Translations under genes and position numbers: made by a program
Shown here: in pieces, positions 18,313-25,959 of the stretch
Layout of the letters: each line of letters begins with the position of its first letter
Numbering within the stretch: the first letter of the stretch is position 1
NCBI GenBank assembly: GCA_050178015.1
Contig: JBFXGM010000009.1
Span: 72,667 to 136,666, forward strand
Direction: 5' to 3'
Source: Gaoshiqia sp050178015
GTDB lineage: Bacteria > Bacteroidota > Bacteroidia > Bacteroidales > Prolixibacteraceae
DNA length: 64,000 bases
The notes under the pieces: model-generated
The model's database searches: none
The model's input: the letters and a program-made list of their open reading frames with translations, nothing else
Told to the model about the DNA's origin: nothing

Positions 18313-19233
18313 TTATTTCTTAAATGAAAAGCTGGTGGTCCCGATGTTATTTCCATCGGCAAAGACATCCACCGTATAGTCGCCGGCCATAAATGGGTTT
18401 TCCCCGGCATTGTCCCAGAAGATGTTCACCGGCAGCTCATTTCCTTCGTAGGTCACCTGCCGCATCACCGAAAAGGGGATCTTCAGATCTTCAAACTGAA
18501 AAAGGTCGTTCGATGATTTAACCAACAGTATCTGGTCGGGCCGCAGGATGCGGACATAAATGTCTTTATCGCCACGTTTGGCAGTAATATTTTTGCTCAG
18601 GGTGAAGCTGATCATCAGCTTGTCTGCTTTATCTCGGTTGGTTACCTCTTTTCCTTTATTGTTGATGCCGGCTACGGTCAGGTTTTGGGCTTCGAGCATG
18701 GCGGCGCGCTCCACCTTCTGGGCCAACTGCTTCCGCTGGCGCTCCAGCTCAACGTTTTTGGATTCCACTTCCATAAATTCTTGCTTCACCTGCTGGTTCT
18801 CGGCCATTAGCTGCTGATTGCGCCGATTCAGCGAATCGACCTGAACAATGTAGTTACGCATGATCCGCCGCAGCGAGCCCACCTCTTCCTGGTAGCGCGA
18901 AATTTGTTCATAGCTGGCTTTTTTTACCTGCCCAACCTCCAGCAACAGGTCTTTCACTTTGGCCTGTGCCAAAAACAACTGGGAGTTCAGCGTGTCATTA
19001 TCCGTTTTCAGCGAATCGTAATGTTGCACCATGCTGTTCAGTTCCACCTGGATAGAATCTTTTTCGGCATTCAGCGATTGCAGAATTTGCTTATGCTCTC
19101 CCCGCTGCACAAAAAACAACACCACCACAGCCACTAAAATGACAGCCAGGAAGATGACAATCAAATTATTCCTTCTCTCTTTCTCAGTACCTCCCAATGA
19201 GAATTTCTTTTTCACAGCTCCCGGATCGGACAT
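18313..19233 (-). CDS. Membrane-anchored coiled-coil protein of unknown function
   Basis: A 306-aa protein with a single transmembrane helix at about residues 24-44, then a long coiled coil (about 48-175) with heptad L/I/V spacing and many Q, E and K, and a C-terminal beta-rich domain (about 195-306). The N-terminus is cytoplasmic by the positive-inside rule, so the coiled coil projects into the periplasm. Similar proteins occur in other Bacteroidota without known function. It lies upstream of the OmpA lipoprotein on the same strand, 147 bp away; a shared envelope role is inference. Confidence 0.7.
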   Translation of the reverse strand: MSDPGAVKKKFSLGGTEKERRNNLIVIFLAVILVAVVVLFFVQRGEHKQILQSLNAEKDSIQVELNSMVQHYDSLKTDNDTLNSQLFLAQAKVKDLLLEVGQVKKASYEQISRYQEEVGSLRRIMRNYIVQVDSLNRRNQQLMAENQQVKQEFMEVESKNVELERQRKQLAQKVERAAMLEAQNLTVAGINNKGKEVTNRDKADKLMISFTLSKNITAKRGDKDIYVRILRPDQILLVKSSNDLFQFEDLKIPFSVMRQVTYEGNELPVNIFWDNAGENPFMAGDYTVDVFADGNNIGTTSFSFKK

Positions 19234-19258
19234 ATCATCAGTTTTTTAGCAGTAAAAC

Positions 19259-19293
19259 AACGCCCACAAAATTAGCATTATTTTGTGGGCGTT
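19259..19293 (-). terminator. Terminator-like hairpin after the TonB receptor gene
   Basis: AACGCCCACAAAAT (19259-19272) pairs perfectly with ATTTTGTGGGCGTT (19280-19293) around a 7-bp loop. On the minus strand it is followed by GTTTTA, and lies 119 bp beyond the receptor stop at 19412. Confidence 0.7.
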
Positions 19294-19411
19294 CAAATTT
19301 AAGGTCACGGACCTATTTGTAATTTTCGTTATCTCTCTTCTATCCGTTTGTTGGGAGCAAAAAAAGCTGCAACAATCATTTTCTGGTACACATAGGAGTG
19401 AACCAAATTCA

Positions 19412-21763
19412 TTAAAAGAGATTGCCGATCTTCAGGCCGAAGTAAAACATGCGCGGCGCCAGCGGACCGTAGATGTAACCGGGATCGCGATCGGCTCCGT
19501 AGTCGAAATCCTTTTGGAAGGAATCGAAAATATTTTTCACGCCGCCATATACTTGCAACGACAGTTCTTCGGAGAGTTTAAAATCGTGGCTGAGTTTCAG
19601 GCCCAGGTCGAAGAAAGGATCCGACTCATTCAACTGTCCCTCTTCGGGATTCGCCAGCATATTGCCGAAGTAAGGCACCAGCATTTTCCCTGTATAGTTG
19701 CCGGTAAGCGAAGCCCGGAAAAGCGGGCCGGGAGAGTAGGTCATACTCAGGTAGCCATACATTTCGGGAGTGCGGAAAAAGTTGCGTTCACCAAATTCCT
19801 GCGGCTCGTCGAACTTGCTTTGCTGCCAGGTAAAACCCGACTGCATCACAAAACGGGCGCCCGGAGAAGCATTCAACTCAAAATTGATGCCCTGCACAGT
19901 GGCGCCATCTTCGGCATTGGTGCGGGTATAAACCACATTACCTTCCTCGTCGGGCGTTCCGTAAATATTGGTGAAGGGGTTTTCCAGCTGCGTGTAAAAC
20001 GATTCGGCCAGCAGTTGCGTCTGCCACTTCCCGAAGGTTTCGGTGAAATCGAGCGAAAACGTGAAACTGTTCGAGGTTTCCTGTTTCAGGCTGGCGTCAT
20101 TTTCATGGGTCACCCGGCGCGCGCCCGACGTTTCGATGTGCAGGTCTTCGTCGAAGATCTGCGGCGCACGGTAGCCTTTGGCAAAGCTCGATCGAAGCTG
20201 CAACTTGTCCGTCAGGTTGTACAACAGGCTTACACGCGGGCTGAACACATCTCCCGAAGTGGTTTCGCGACCCTCCTGGTTATCTTTCACGGCGTAATGT
20301 TCGGCCCGGAAACCCAGCCCAAAGCGCAGTTTGTCCATGACCCATTCGTTTTGGGCAAAAAAGCCCACCGTGGTCACCGACTGATCGGTGATCAGCGTAT
20401 TTTCCAGGTGCTCCATCGTTTCCACGTCGAGGTAGCCCAGCTTTTGGTCTTCCAGGGCGTTGGAAGTCATTTCGATGCCCAGCACCAGCTCGGAAGGAGC
20501 AAAAAATAAGTTTTCCACGTCGCGGTGGTACTGCGAGCCCGCCGAAAAAGAAAAGTCTTCGGTATGCCCGTAAGCCGACAAGTCCTGATTGGCGCCATAG
20601 TACGAGCCCCGGTTGACCGACTGAAAAGCGGCATAAAAACTCAGCTTGTCGTGCTCGCGCATCAGCTTGTCGAAGGTGAGGCTGGCCGAATTGATTTTGT
20701 GATCGACGGCCTCCGTCACATCCGCTTCGTGCTTCAGCTTATCAAAGTCATTACCACCACGTCGCGATTCGTTGATGTAGAAATAATCCAGGTTGATTTT
20801 TGAGCGGCTGCCCAGACGTTGAAAATAGCTGGCCCCAAAGGTGCCGTTTTCAATTTCCGACATTTCGGAAAAGCCGTCGCCATTGGCATCATACGGGTTG
20901 CGCTGGCGTTTGAAGCCGTAAAAGCTGAGCCCTGACCGAAAATCATCGCTCACCACCGAGCCGTTAAAGCTCAGGTTATAGTCCAGTGTCCCATCATCGC
21001 CAATCAACGACAGGGACGAGTTGGCCGAATAACTATTCTTCACTGGCTCTTTCGTAATCAGGTTAATCGTCCCGGCGATGGCATTGCTGCCAAACAAGGC
21101 CGAACCACCGCCGCGCACCACTTCCACGCGGTCGATCATGTTGGCCGGAATCAGCTCCAGCCCGTAAACACCGGCCAACCCGCTAAAAACGGGTCGGCTG
21201 TTGATCAGTATTTGCGAGTATGGCCCTTCCAGTCCGTTCATGCGCACCTGGGTGAAACCACAATTTTGACAGTTGTTTTCCATCCGTACGCCGGGCGTAA
21301 AGTTCAAGCCTTCGCTGAGGGTCACACTTTGGGTGCGCTCGAACAACTTCGGGCTGATCGTGCTCACGATGGTAGCCGCTTCGCGCCGCGACTTTTCGCT
21401 GCGGTCGGCCGAAACCACCACTGTTTCCAAGCCAATCTGATCGGGCACCAGCTCGGCCAGGATAGTAACTTCTTTGCCGACTTCGAGATCTACGGCATAC
21501 TGTTGGGCACGGTAACCAACAGCCGACACCAGAACGACCTGTTTGCCAATGGGCGCCCCTACCAGTTTAAAATGACCGGTCAGGTCGGCTGCTGTGCCAA
21601 TGGTGGTGCCTTGCACCTGGATGGTCGCAAAAGGAATATGATCGTTTTCGGAAACCACATGCCCAAAAAGCATGGTGTCCGCTTTTTTTATAACCGGATT
21701 ATTTTCGGCATCTACAAAAAAGAAGATCAATAGCGTAAACGCTAACAGAATTAGTTTTTTCAT
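19412..21763 (-). CDS. TonB-dependent outer-membrane receptor, probably for a metal
   Basis: A 783-aa receptor. It has a signal peptide, a CarboxypepD_reg-like domain (about residues 32-108), a plug domain (about 120-240) and a C-terminal barrel ending in Phe. The plug has a Cys pair at 165/168 (ENNCQNCGF) next to QVRMNGLEGPYSQILINSRP, a pattern seen in one clade of Bacteroidota receptors. A His-rich membrane protein is encoded just upstream on the same strand. The thiol pair plus His-rich partner suggest transport of a free or loosely bound transition metal rather than a glycan; no SusD-like partner is present. The metal is not known. A vitamin or siderophore substrate remains possible. Confidence 0.88.
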   Translation of the reverse strand: MKKLILLAFTLLIFFFVDAENNPVIKKADTMLFGHVVSENDHIPFATIQVQGTTIGTAADLTGHFKLVGAPIGKQVVLVSAVGYRAQQYAVDLEVGKEVTILAELVPDQIGLETVVVSADRSEKSRREAATIVSTISPKLFERTQSVTLSEGLNFTPGVRMENNCQNCGFTQVRMNGLEGPYSQILINSRPVFSGLAGVYGLELIPANMIDRVEVVRGGGSALFGSNAIAGTINLITKEPVKNSYSANSSLSLIGDDGTLDYNLSFNGSVVSDDFRSGLSFYGFKRQRNPYDANGDGFSEMSEIENGTFGASYFQRLGSRSKINLDYFYINESRRGGNDFDKLKHEADVTEAVDHKINSASLTFDKLMREHDKLSFYAAFQSVNRGSYYGANQDLSAYGHTEDFSFSAGSQYHRDVENLFFAPSELVLGIEMTSNALEDQKLGYLDVETMEHLENTLITDQSVTTVGFFAQNEWVMDKLRFGLGFRAEHYAVKDNQEGRETTSGDVFSPRVSLLYNLTDKLQLRSSFAKGYRAPQIFDEDLHIETSGARRVTHENDASLKQETSNSFTFSLDFTETFGKWQTQLLAESFYTQLENPFTNIYGTPDEEGNVVYTRTNAEDGATVQGINFELNASPGARFVMQSGFTWQQSKFDEPQEFGERNFFRTPEMYGYLSMTYSPGPLFRASLTGNYTGKMLVPYFGNMLANPEEGQLNESDPFFDLGLKLSHDFKLSEELSLQVYGGVKNIFDSFQKDFDYGADRDPGYIYGPLAPRMFYFGLKIGNLF

Positions 21764-21856
21764 ATCGGGTTAAAAAAGGATGAATTTGCCAGCCGCTTAA
21801 TGGCCGCACAAAAATTTGATAGTAACGGATTCAACTCTCTCAGGCGCCATGTTCAT

Positions 21857-21932
21857 CCGAACAAATGGTCATTGAATACAGGGACAAAAGTAAGTCCGGA
21901 CAAATGGCCCTGCAATCCCAAGAAGTTGGGAT
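21857..21932. promoter_or_regulatory. Direct repeat and hairpin upstream of the TonB receptor
   Basis: CCGAACAAATGG at about 21855-21866 and CCGGACAAATGG at about 21895-21906 are near-identical 12-mers about 40 bp apart. A 7-bp perfect stem (ATCCCAA, loop GAAG, TTGGGAT) lies at 21915-21932. Both are in the 200-bp gap between the His-rich gene and the receptor gene. Confidence 0.4.
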
Positions 21933-21964
21933 ATTCTACCAAAAAGAAGAGTTGGACGAAAAAT

Positions 21965-22330
21965 CTAACAGGTTGGAGGTCCCCGAAGCGGGAACAAAGC
22001 AGAAAGCTCAAAGCGATAATTTGGCGAAACCGGTTTCCCGGTAATTTCCTCTTTAATAATTAATTGCTGAAGCACGGGCAGGGGTTCTGCCGTATCGCAA
22101 TAATCGAGGTAGAAACCTTCATAATACGAATACTCCTTGCCGCTGTGGCTATGCGGTTCGTGATCATGCTCCTGATCGTGATCGTGCCCAAAAGGGTGTG
22201 CATGACGCACAACCATGCCGTTCGACAACACATGCACGTGCATGTTGAGCACGGAATTTGCCAGCAACAACAGGTAAACCGGCAAAAACAGCAGAATGGA
22301 TTGTTTTATATATTTGCGGACAGGCTTCAT
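21965..22330 (-). CDS. His-rich membrane/periplasmic metal-binding protein
   Basis: A 121-aa protein with a hydrophobic N-terminal segment (about residues 10-28) that is a signal peptide or anchor. It carries a dense histidine cluster: His31, 33, 43, 45, 49, 51, 55, 57, 60 and 62, in MHVHV, RHAHP and HDHDQEHDHEPHSHS. This is a probable Zn/Ni/Cu/Co-binding region facing the periplasm. It precedes the Cys-pair TonB receptor on the same strand, so the two are likely a metal acquisition pair. The C-terminal half has no motif. A TATATTTG -7 box lies just upstream. Confidence 0.75.
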   Translation of the reverse strand: MKPVRKYIKQSILLFLPVYLLLLANSVLNMHVHVLSNGMVVRHAHPFGHDHDQEHDHEPHSHSGKEYSYYEGFYLDYCDTAEPLPVLQQLIIKEEITGKPVSPNYRFELSALFPLRGPPTC

Positions 22331-22340
22331 TATTTATGCT

Positions 22341-22351
22341 GACAAATATAG
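22341..22351 (-). promoter_or_regulatory. -7 box upstream of the His-rich gene
   Basis: On the minus strand TATATTTG matches the Bacteroidota -7 consensus about 13-20 bp before the ATG at 22330. A clear -33 TTTG was not found. Confidence 0.4.
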
Positions 22352-22412
22352 CATTTGACCGCATTATTTAAATTCATTCTTCGTAAAAAGAAGGTAAAAT
22401 TAATGTAACGTT

Positions 22413-22805
22413 TTGACTAAAAAGAAAATTGAAGTTGAATTGTACAGTTATGGCGAATATTCACGCTGGGACAAAACCAGCAAGGAACTTCCCCGCATCC
22501 TGAATATCACCGACCATATTGAGGCAGAAATCGGTACCGAATTTGGCTACATCCTCAAAATTAAGAAAGCCCGTGGCAAGAAGCTGGACTTTCGCATCAT
22601 TCATCCGCCGTTTAACGATGAAAACGGTCAACCGGCCCCCGATTTTACCGGCGAAGTTTACATCCACAGCAACGAGTACGAATTCTTCCTGGGGGACTGT
22701 GTGTGGGAACCGCTCCACGACAAACTCGGCCCCTGGCGGCTGATCACCCTCCTGGACGGAAAAACCATTGCCGACAAAACGCTCACGCTGGTCAGCAAAG
22801 GATAA
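22413..22805 (+). CDS. DUF3859-like cytoplasmic protein with TTG start
   Basis: A 130-aa soluble protein without signal peptide, beta-rich, with WEPLHDKLGPWRLITL near the C-terminus resembling DUF3859. Function is unknown. No in-frame ATG precedes the conserved part: the frame is closed by TAA at 22401-22403 and the first possible initiator is TTG at 22413 (MTKKKIEVELYSYG), so a rare TTG start is called. It is divergent from the His-rich gene and convergent with the next small gene. Confidence 0.7.
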   Translation: MTKKKIEVELYSYGEYSRWDKTSKELPRILNITDHIEAEIGTEFGYILKIKKARGKKLDFRIIHPPFNDENGQPAPDFTGEVYIHSNEYEFFLGDCVWEPLHDKLGPWRLITLLDGKTIADKTLTLVSKG

Positions 22806-22831
22806 CGTTTGAAAGGAAAAAGTGCCCGGAC

Positions 22832-23125
22832 TTAAGAAGCCTGGCCAATCAGCTTATTCAGCTGGTCGTAAGCTTTGTCGCAACCTTCCACCAAATCCTG
22901 CCCCACTTTGTGGTAGAATTTCTTCACCATCGCCCGGTTATCTTTTCCATCGGGATGGTTTACCCGGTTACGGAGGTTATTGCGCAAGCCCAGCACGTCG
23001 GCAATAATTTCGTAAGCGCCTTCGCGATCAGCCCCGTCAACAGCATGGATATACTCAAAACAATCCAGAACAACCTGTCCGACCAAATAGTCGATGTCCT
23101 TTTTCAAATTCCTAAGATTTGCCAT
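22832..23125 (-). CDS. Small conserved helical protein of unknown function
   Basis: A 97-aa soluble, helical protein (MANLRNLKKDIDYLVGQV..) with no signal peptide and a balanced charge pattern, typical of small conserved Bacteroidota proteins of unknown function. It ends 27 bp before the convergent DUF3859-like gene and lies 63 bp upstream-to-downstream from the DUF3108 gene on the same strand, so it may be the last gene of that operon. Confidence 0.7.
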   Translation of the reverse strand: MANLRNLKKDIDYLVGQVVLDCFEYIHAVDGADREGAYEIIADVLGLRNNLRNRVNHPDGKDNRAMVKKFYHKVGQDLVEGCDKAYDQLNKLIGQAS

Positions 23126-23187
23126 AATTCGTGTTTTATTTTTGTGTGTGAAATTTCAATTTACAGACCGGGACATACTTTTCCAGT

Positions 23188-24051
23188 CTAATTTTTCAAC
23201 CCGGTCTCGGCCTCCAGCGGGTATTTCAGCTGTCGGGCATCCAGAAAGACGGCCTTCACCGAGCCAATTTTGATTTTTGTTTCCACCATAATGGGCAACC
23301 TGTTTTTATCGGCGGTGAACCAGATCTGCATGTACTCGCCGGCCGGGAAAAAGTCGCCCTCCAACAACCAAACCGATATACGGTGGCATTGAAACTTCCG
23401 TCCGTTGCGGGTTTTCACCTCTTCGATGCCCCGGTACCGAAAGTACAAATCTTCGATCTTATTATCAACCAGCATGGAGAAATTAACTTTTTGCCCCTCC
23501 TTCATCCGGTCGAAGTCGTAACTGCGGAAACGGTAGGCCGTGCTCAGCAAGTCCAGCACCTCCGGTTTATAATGAAGCTGATCGGTAAACGGTTTTTCGT
23601 CTTCGCGGTGGATTTTCGAAAATATTTTCCCCGATTTCACATCGAAATCATATTCATGCGATGAATGCCCCTGCCCGTGATTAACGGTACGGCGAAACCA
23701 AACCGGCTTAAATTCGGGGTACGAAACCACCGATTCGAAGGTATCGCGCACCGAGTAAAAAACATCGTATGCTTTGTAAGTTTTCCCGATCGCCTGAAAG
23801 TTCCAGGCTGGCCGGCCCCGGTACGAAAGGGTGTCGCAGCTGAAAACCACTTCGCCGGCATTGATCCAGATGAAATGCCAGTTGTAATAGGCCCCGTACC
23901 GCGCGGATTCGCCAGCAACAAAAGGCAGCGACTGGGCTTGACCTTGGGCCGGACGCAGACCAGCCAACAGCAACGCGGCCAGCAACACGATCTGCCAGAT
24001 TGGCTTAACGCGTTCCCGCAGCAGGCTTTTTACCTTTGGTACGTTTTGCAT
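23188..24051 (-). CDS. DUF3108 periplasmic protein
   Basis: About 287 aa, with a basic N-terminus followed by a hydrophobic export segment (IWQIVLLAALLLAGL) and a beta-rich domain of the DUF3108 type (GESARYGAYYNWHFIWINAGE at its start). Members are predicted beta-barrel-like periplasmic proteins with unknown role. Every possible Met start (24075, 24072, 24060, 24051) lies inside the end of the upstream Ig-domain gene; the latest, 24051, still overlaps it by 47 bp, so the two genes are translationally linked. Confidence 0.8.
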   Translation of the reverse strand: MQNVPKVKSLLRERVKPIWQIVLLAALLLAGLRPAQGQAQSLPFVAGESARYGAYYNWHFIWINAGEVVFSCDTLSYRGRPAWNFQAIGKTYKAYDVFYSVRDTFESVVSYPEFKPVWFRRTVNHGQGHSSHEYDFDVKSGKIFSKIHREDEKPFTDQLHYKPEVLDLLSTAYRFRSYDFDRMKEGQKVNFSMLVDNKIEDLYFRYRGIEEVKTRNGRKFQCHRISVWLLEGDFFPAGEYMQIWFTADKNRLPIMVETKIKIGSVKAVFLDARQLKYPLEAETGLKN

Positions 24052-25840
24052 CTTTGGCATCCTGGTCTTCATCAATCAGTTCCTTTCCATATTGAATATC
24101 GGCAGGGAGGGCCCAACTTTCACGCACCTCAAAATTGGAGCGTAGCTTCAGGATTTTCGGATAATAGACAACCCGTTCGGGCTGTTTCCATTCCTCGATG
24201 CTACCGGTATCCCAGCGTCCGTTATCGTTTCGGTCAACAATCAGCCGGATCTTGTACTTCTCCGGTTTCAGAAACGGAAACTCAATCTCCCCGTCGGCCC
24301 GGATGGTTGTTTGCAGGACTAATTCCTCTTTATCGGTATTTTTTAGCAACTGCACCATGCTATTTCCCGGCAGATTGGAAATGGCCAGGATGATTTTGGC
24401 GTAATATCCTTCTTTCTGGATCTTAAATTTTTGATTCAACCGGCTCGATGGCTGGCCACTGTATGTATAAGCAGCTGCCGAATCAATTTCAACCCGGTAT
24501 TGTTCCTCAAACTCCCAGGGATAGTCGATCCGGAATTTCCGTTTTGAAGTCGTGTCCGGTATCAACGCCACATCCAGGCGTTGTTCCACGGTATCCACCA
24601 GCTGGTACAGCGCCACCTTTGACAGGTCGAAACCGGCCAGTGGTTCCGGGGCTTCAATCCGCAAGGGATTGTACACATCAAACGGATCCCGGGCATTTTG
24701 TTTAAACGTAAAATGCTGCACCTTCACCGCTTCCTTTTCCGGACGTCTTTTGCGTTCCTTTTGTTCGGGCTGCTTATAGACCAGTTCTACGGTATCCGCT
24801 GTCATCACCAGGTTTTTCAGACTGTCGTGTACCTGGTACTTCAACTCAAACTTCAGCGTATCCGATTTGCTCAGGATGGTGTCGTTAATCCAAAGCGAAA
24901 CGGTATCGCGGCGGGTGCCGAATTCCAGCTGAGCCCAGTTGGGAGTTGGTGTTGGCGACAACAAATTCAGTTGAAACGAATCGGTTAGCGATTCGGAAAA
25001 ATAAAAATTGCACAGATTGGCCCGGTCGCGTTTCGAGTTATCCAGAAACTGGTCAAACACCTCCTCTGCATACAGCAAGAGGTAAAACGGCTTGGAGTTA
25101 AACTGCGCAGGAGCCAGCAGGCTATCGGCCGACAAGGGCGCGCTGACCGGGAATTGCGGCACCACCAGCGAATCGTAAAAGGCGATCATCTCGCCCGGCT
25201 GATTGAACGTGAGGCTGTTATCGGCATCTTCGATTGCATACAGGCGATAATTGCCTGCCGCCACGTTCGAAATCAGGAAAAAGCCTTCCTCATCGGTTTT
25301 GGCAATATAATTCGGAATGCTGTCGCGAAAAGCGGACAGACTGTCCAGCACATGCAGCACAACCAGGATGTCGCCAATAGGCTCCATATTTTCGGCCAAG
25401 CGCACATAGCCGCCCACCTCCAGGGTGTCGAACGCTTCCCCGGTAGAAAACGAAAAGCGGAAATTCTCCAGCGGGTTCTTCTCATTGTTGTCGGCAATAG
25501 CATCTTTAAAATCGAGCGAATAGGTGGTATTGGGTTTCAGCTCCGTGCCCAGGTCAACGATCAAGGTTTTCGACTTGGTTTTCACCAGCGGCTTCTTCTC
25601 CAGGGGCGGCGAAACCACCAGCTTGCTGCTTACCTCGTCGGCAATAACAAACTCATCAAAAGTGATGTTCACTGTTTGTTCTTCGTACATCCGAGCGTTC
25701 ATGCCCGGAAGGGTTTTCACCACCACCGGCGGAATGGAGTCTTTATCGCCCCCGGCGGGCATTCCCGGATTGGCGCACGAAGTGGTAAATACCAGGTAGG
25801 CCAGGTAACCAAGTATCAGTATTGAAAGTATCCTGTTCAT
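24005..25840 (-). CDS. Bacterial Ig-like (SbsA/Big_5) surface lipoprotein
   Basis: A 611-aa lipoprotein with lipobox TTSC at Cys22. An N-terminal Big_5 Ig-like domain follows (about residues 35-135; VVKTLPGMNARMYEEQTVNI, SLDFKDAIADNN), then a carboxypeptidase-regulatory-like fold (about 140-215, ISNVAAGNYRLYAIED) and further beta domains. The C-terminus is Lys-rich. Such proteins are conserved in Bacteroidota and presumably structural or cell-envelope located, with no known enzymatic activity. It is the first gene of a pair with the overlapping DUF3108 gene. Confidence 0.82.
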   Translation of the reverse strand: MNRILSILILGYLAYLVFTTSCANPGMPAGGDKDSIPPVVVKTLPGMNARMYEEQTVNITFDEFVIADEVSSKLVVSPPLEKKPLVKTKSKTLIVDLGTELKPNTTYSLDFKDAIADNNEKNPLENFRFSFSTGEAFDTLEVGGYVRLAENMEPIGDILVVLHVLDSLSAFRDSIPNYIAKTDEEGFFLISNVAAGNYRLYAIEDADNSLTFNQPGEMIAFYDSLVVPQFPVSAPLSADSLLAPAQFNSKPFYLLLYAEEVFDQFLDNSKRDRANLCNFYFSESLTDSFQLNLLSPTPTPNWAQLEFGTRRDTVSLWINDTILSKSDTLKFELKYQVHDSLKNLVMTADTVELVYKQPEQKERKRRPEKEAVKVQHFTFKQNARDPFDVYNPLRIEAPEPLAGFDLSKVALYQLVDTVEQRLDVALIPDTTSKRKFRIDYPWEFEEQYRVEIDSAAAYTYSGQPSSRLNQKFKIQKEGYYAKIILAISNLPGNSMVQLLKNTDKEELVLQTTIRADGEIEFPFLKPEKYKIRLIVDRNDNGRWDTGSIEEWKQPERVVYYPKILKLRSNFEVRESWALPADIQYGKELIDEDQDAKDAKRTKGKKPAAGTR

Positions 25841-25959
25841 GCAAAAAAACTGATTGACAGCGTCAAGCTAAAAATTTTGACAGCCCGGTGCAAACATACA
25901 AATTCATTCCGCAACCTGCAGAACGTTTGTGGTATTTTATCCTGAATGGAAGAAAACCC

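Noticed and set aside
19283..20509. Plus-strand 408-aa ORF
   Set aside because: It is the antisense shadow of the TonB receptor gene; the opposite frame gives a complete receptor.
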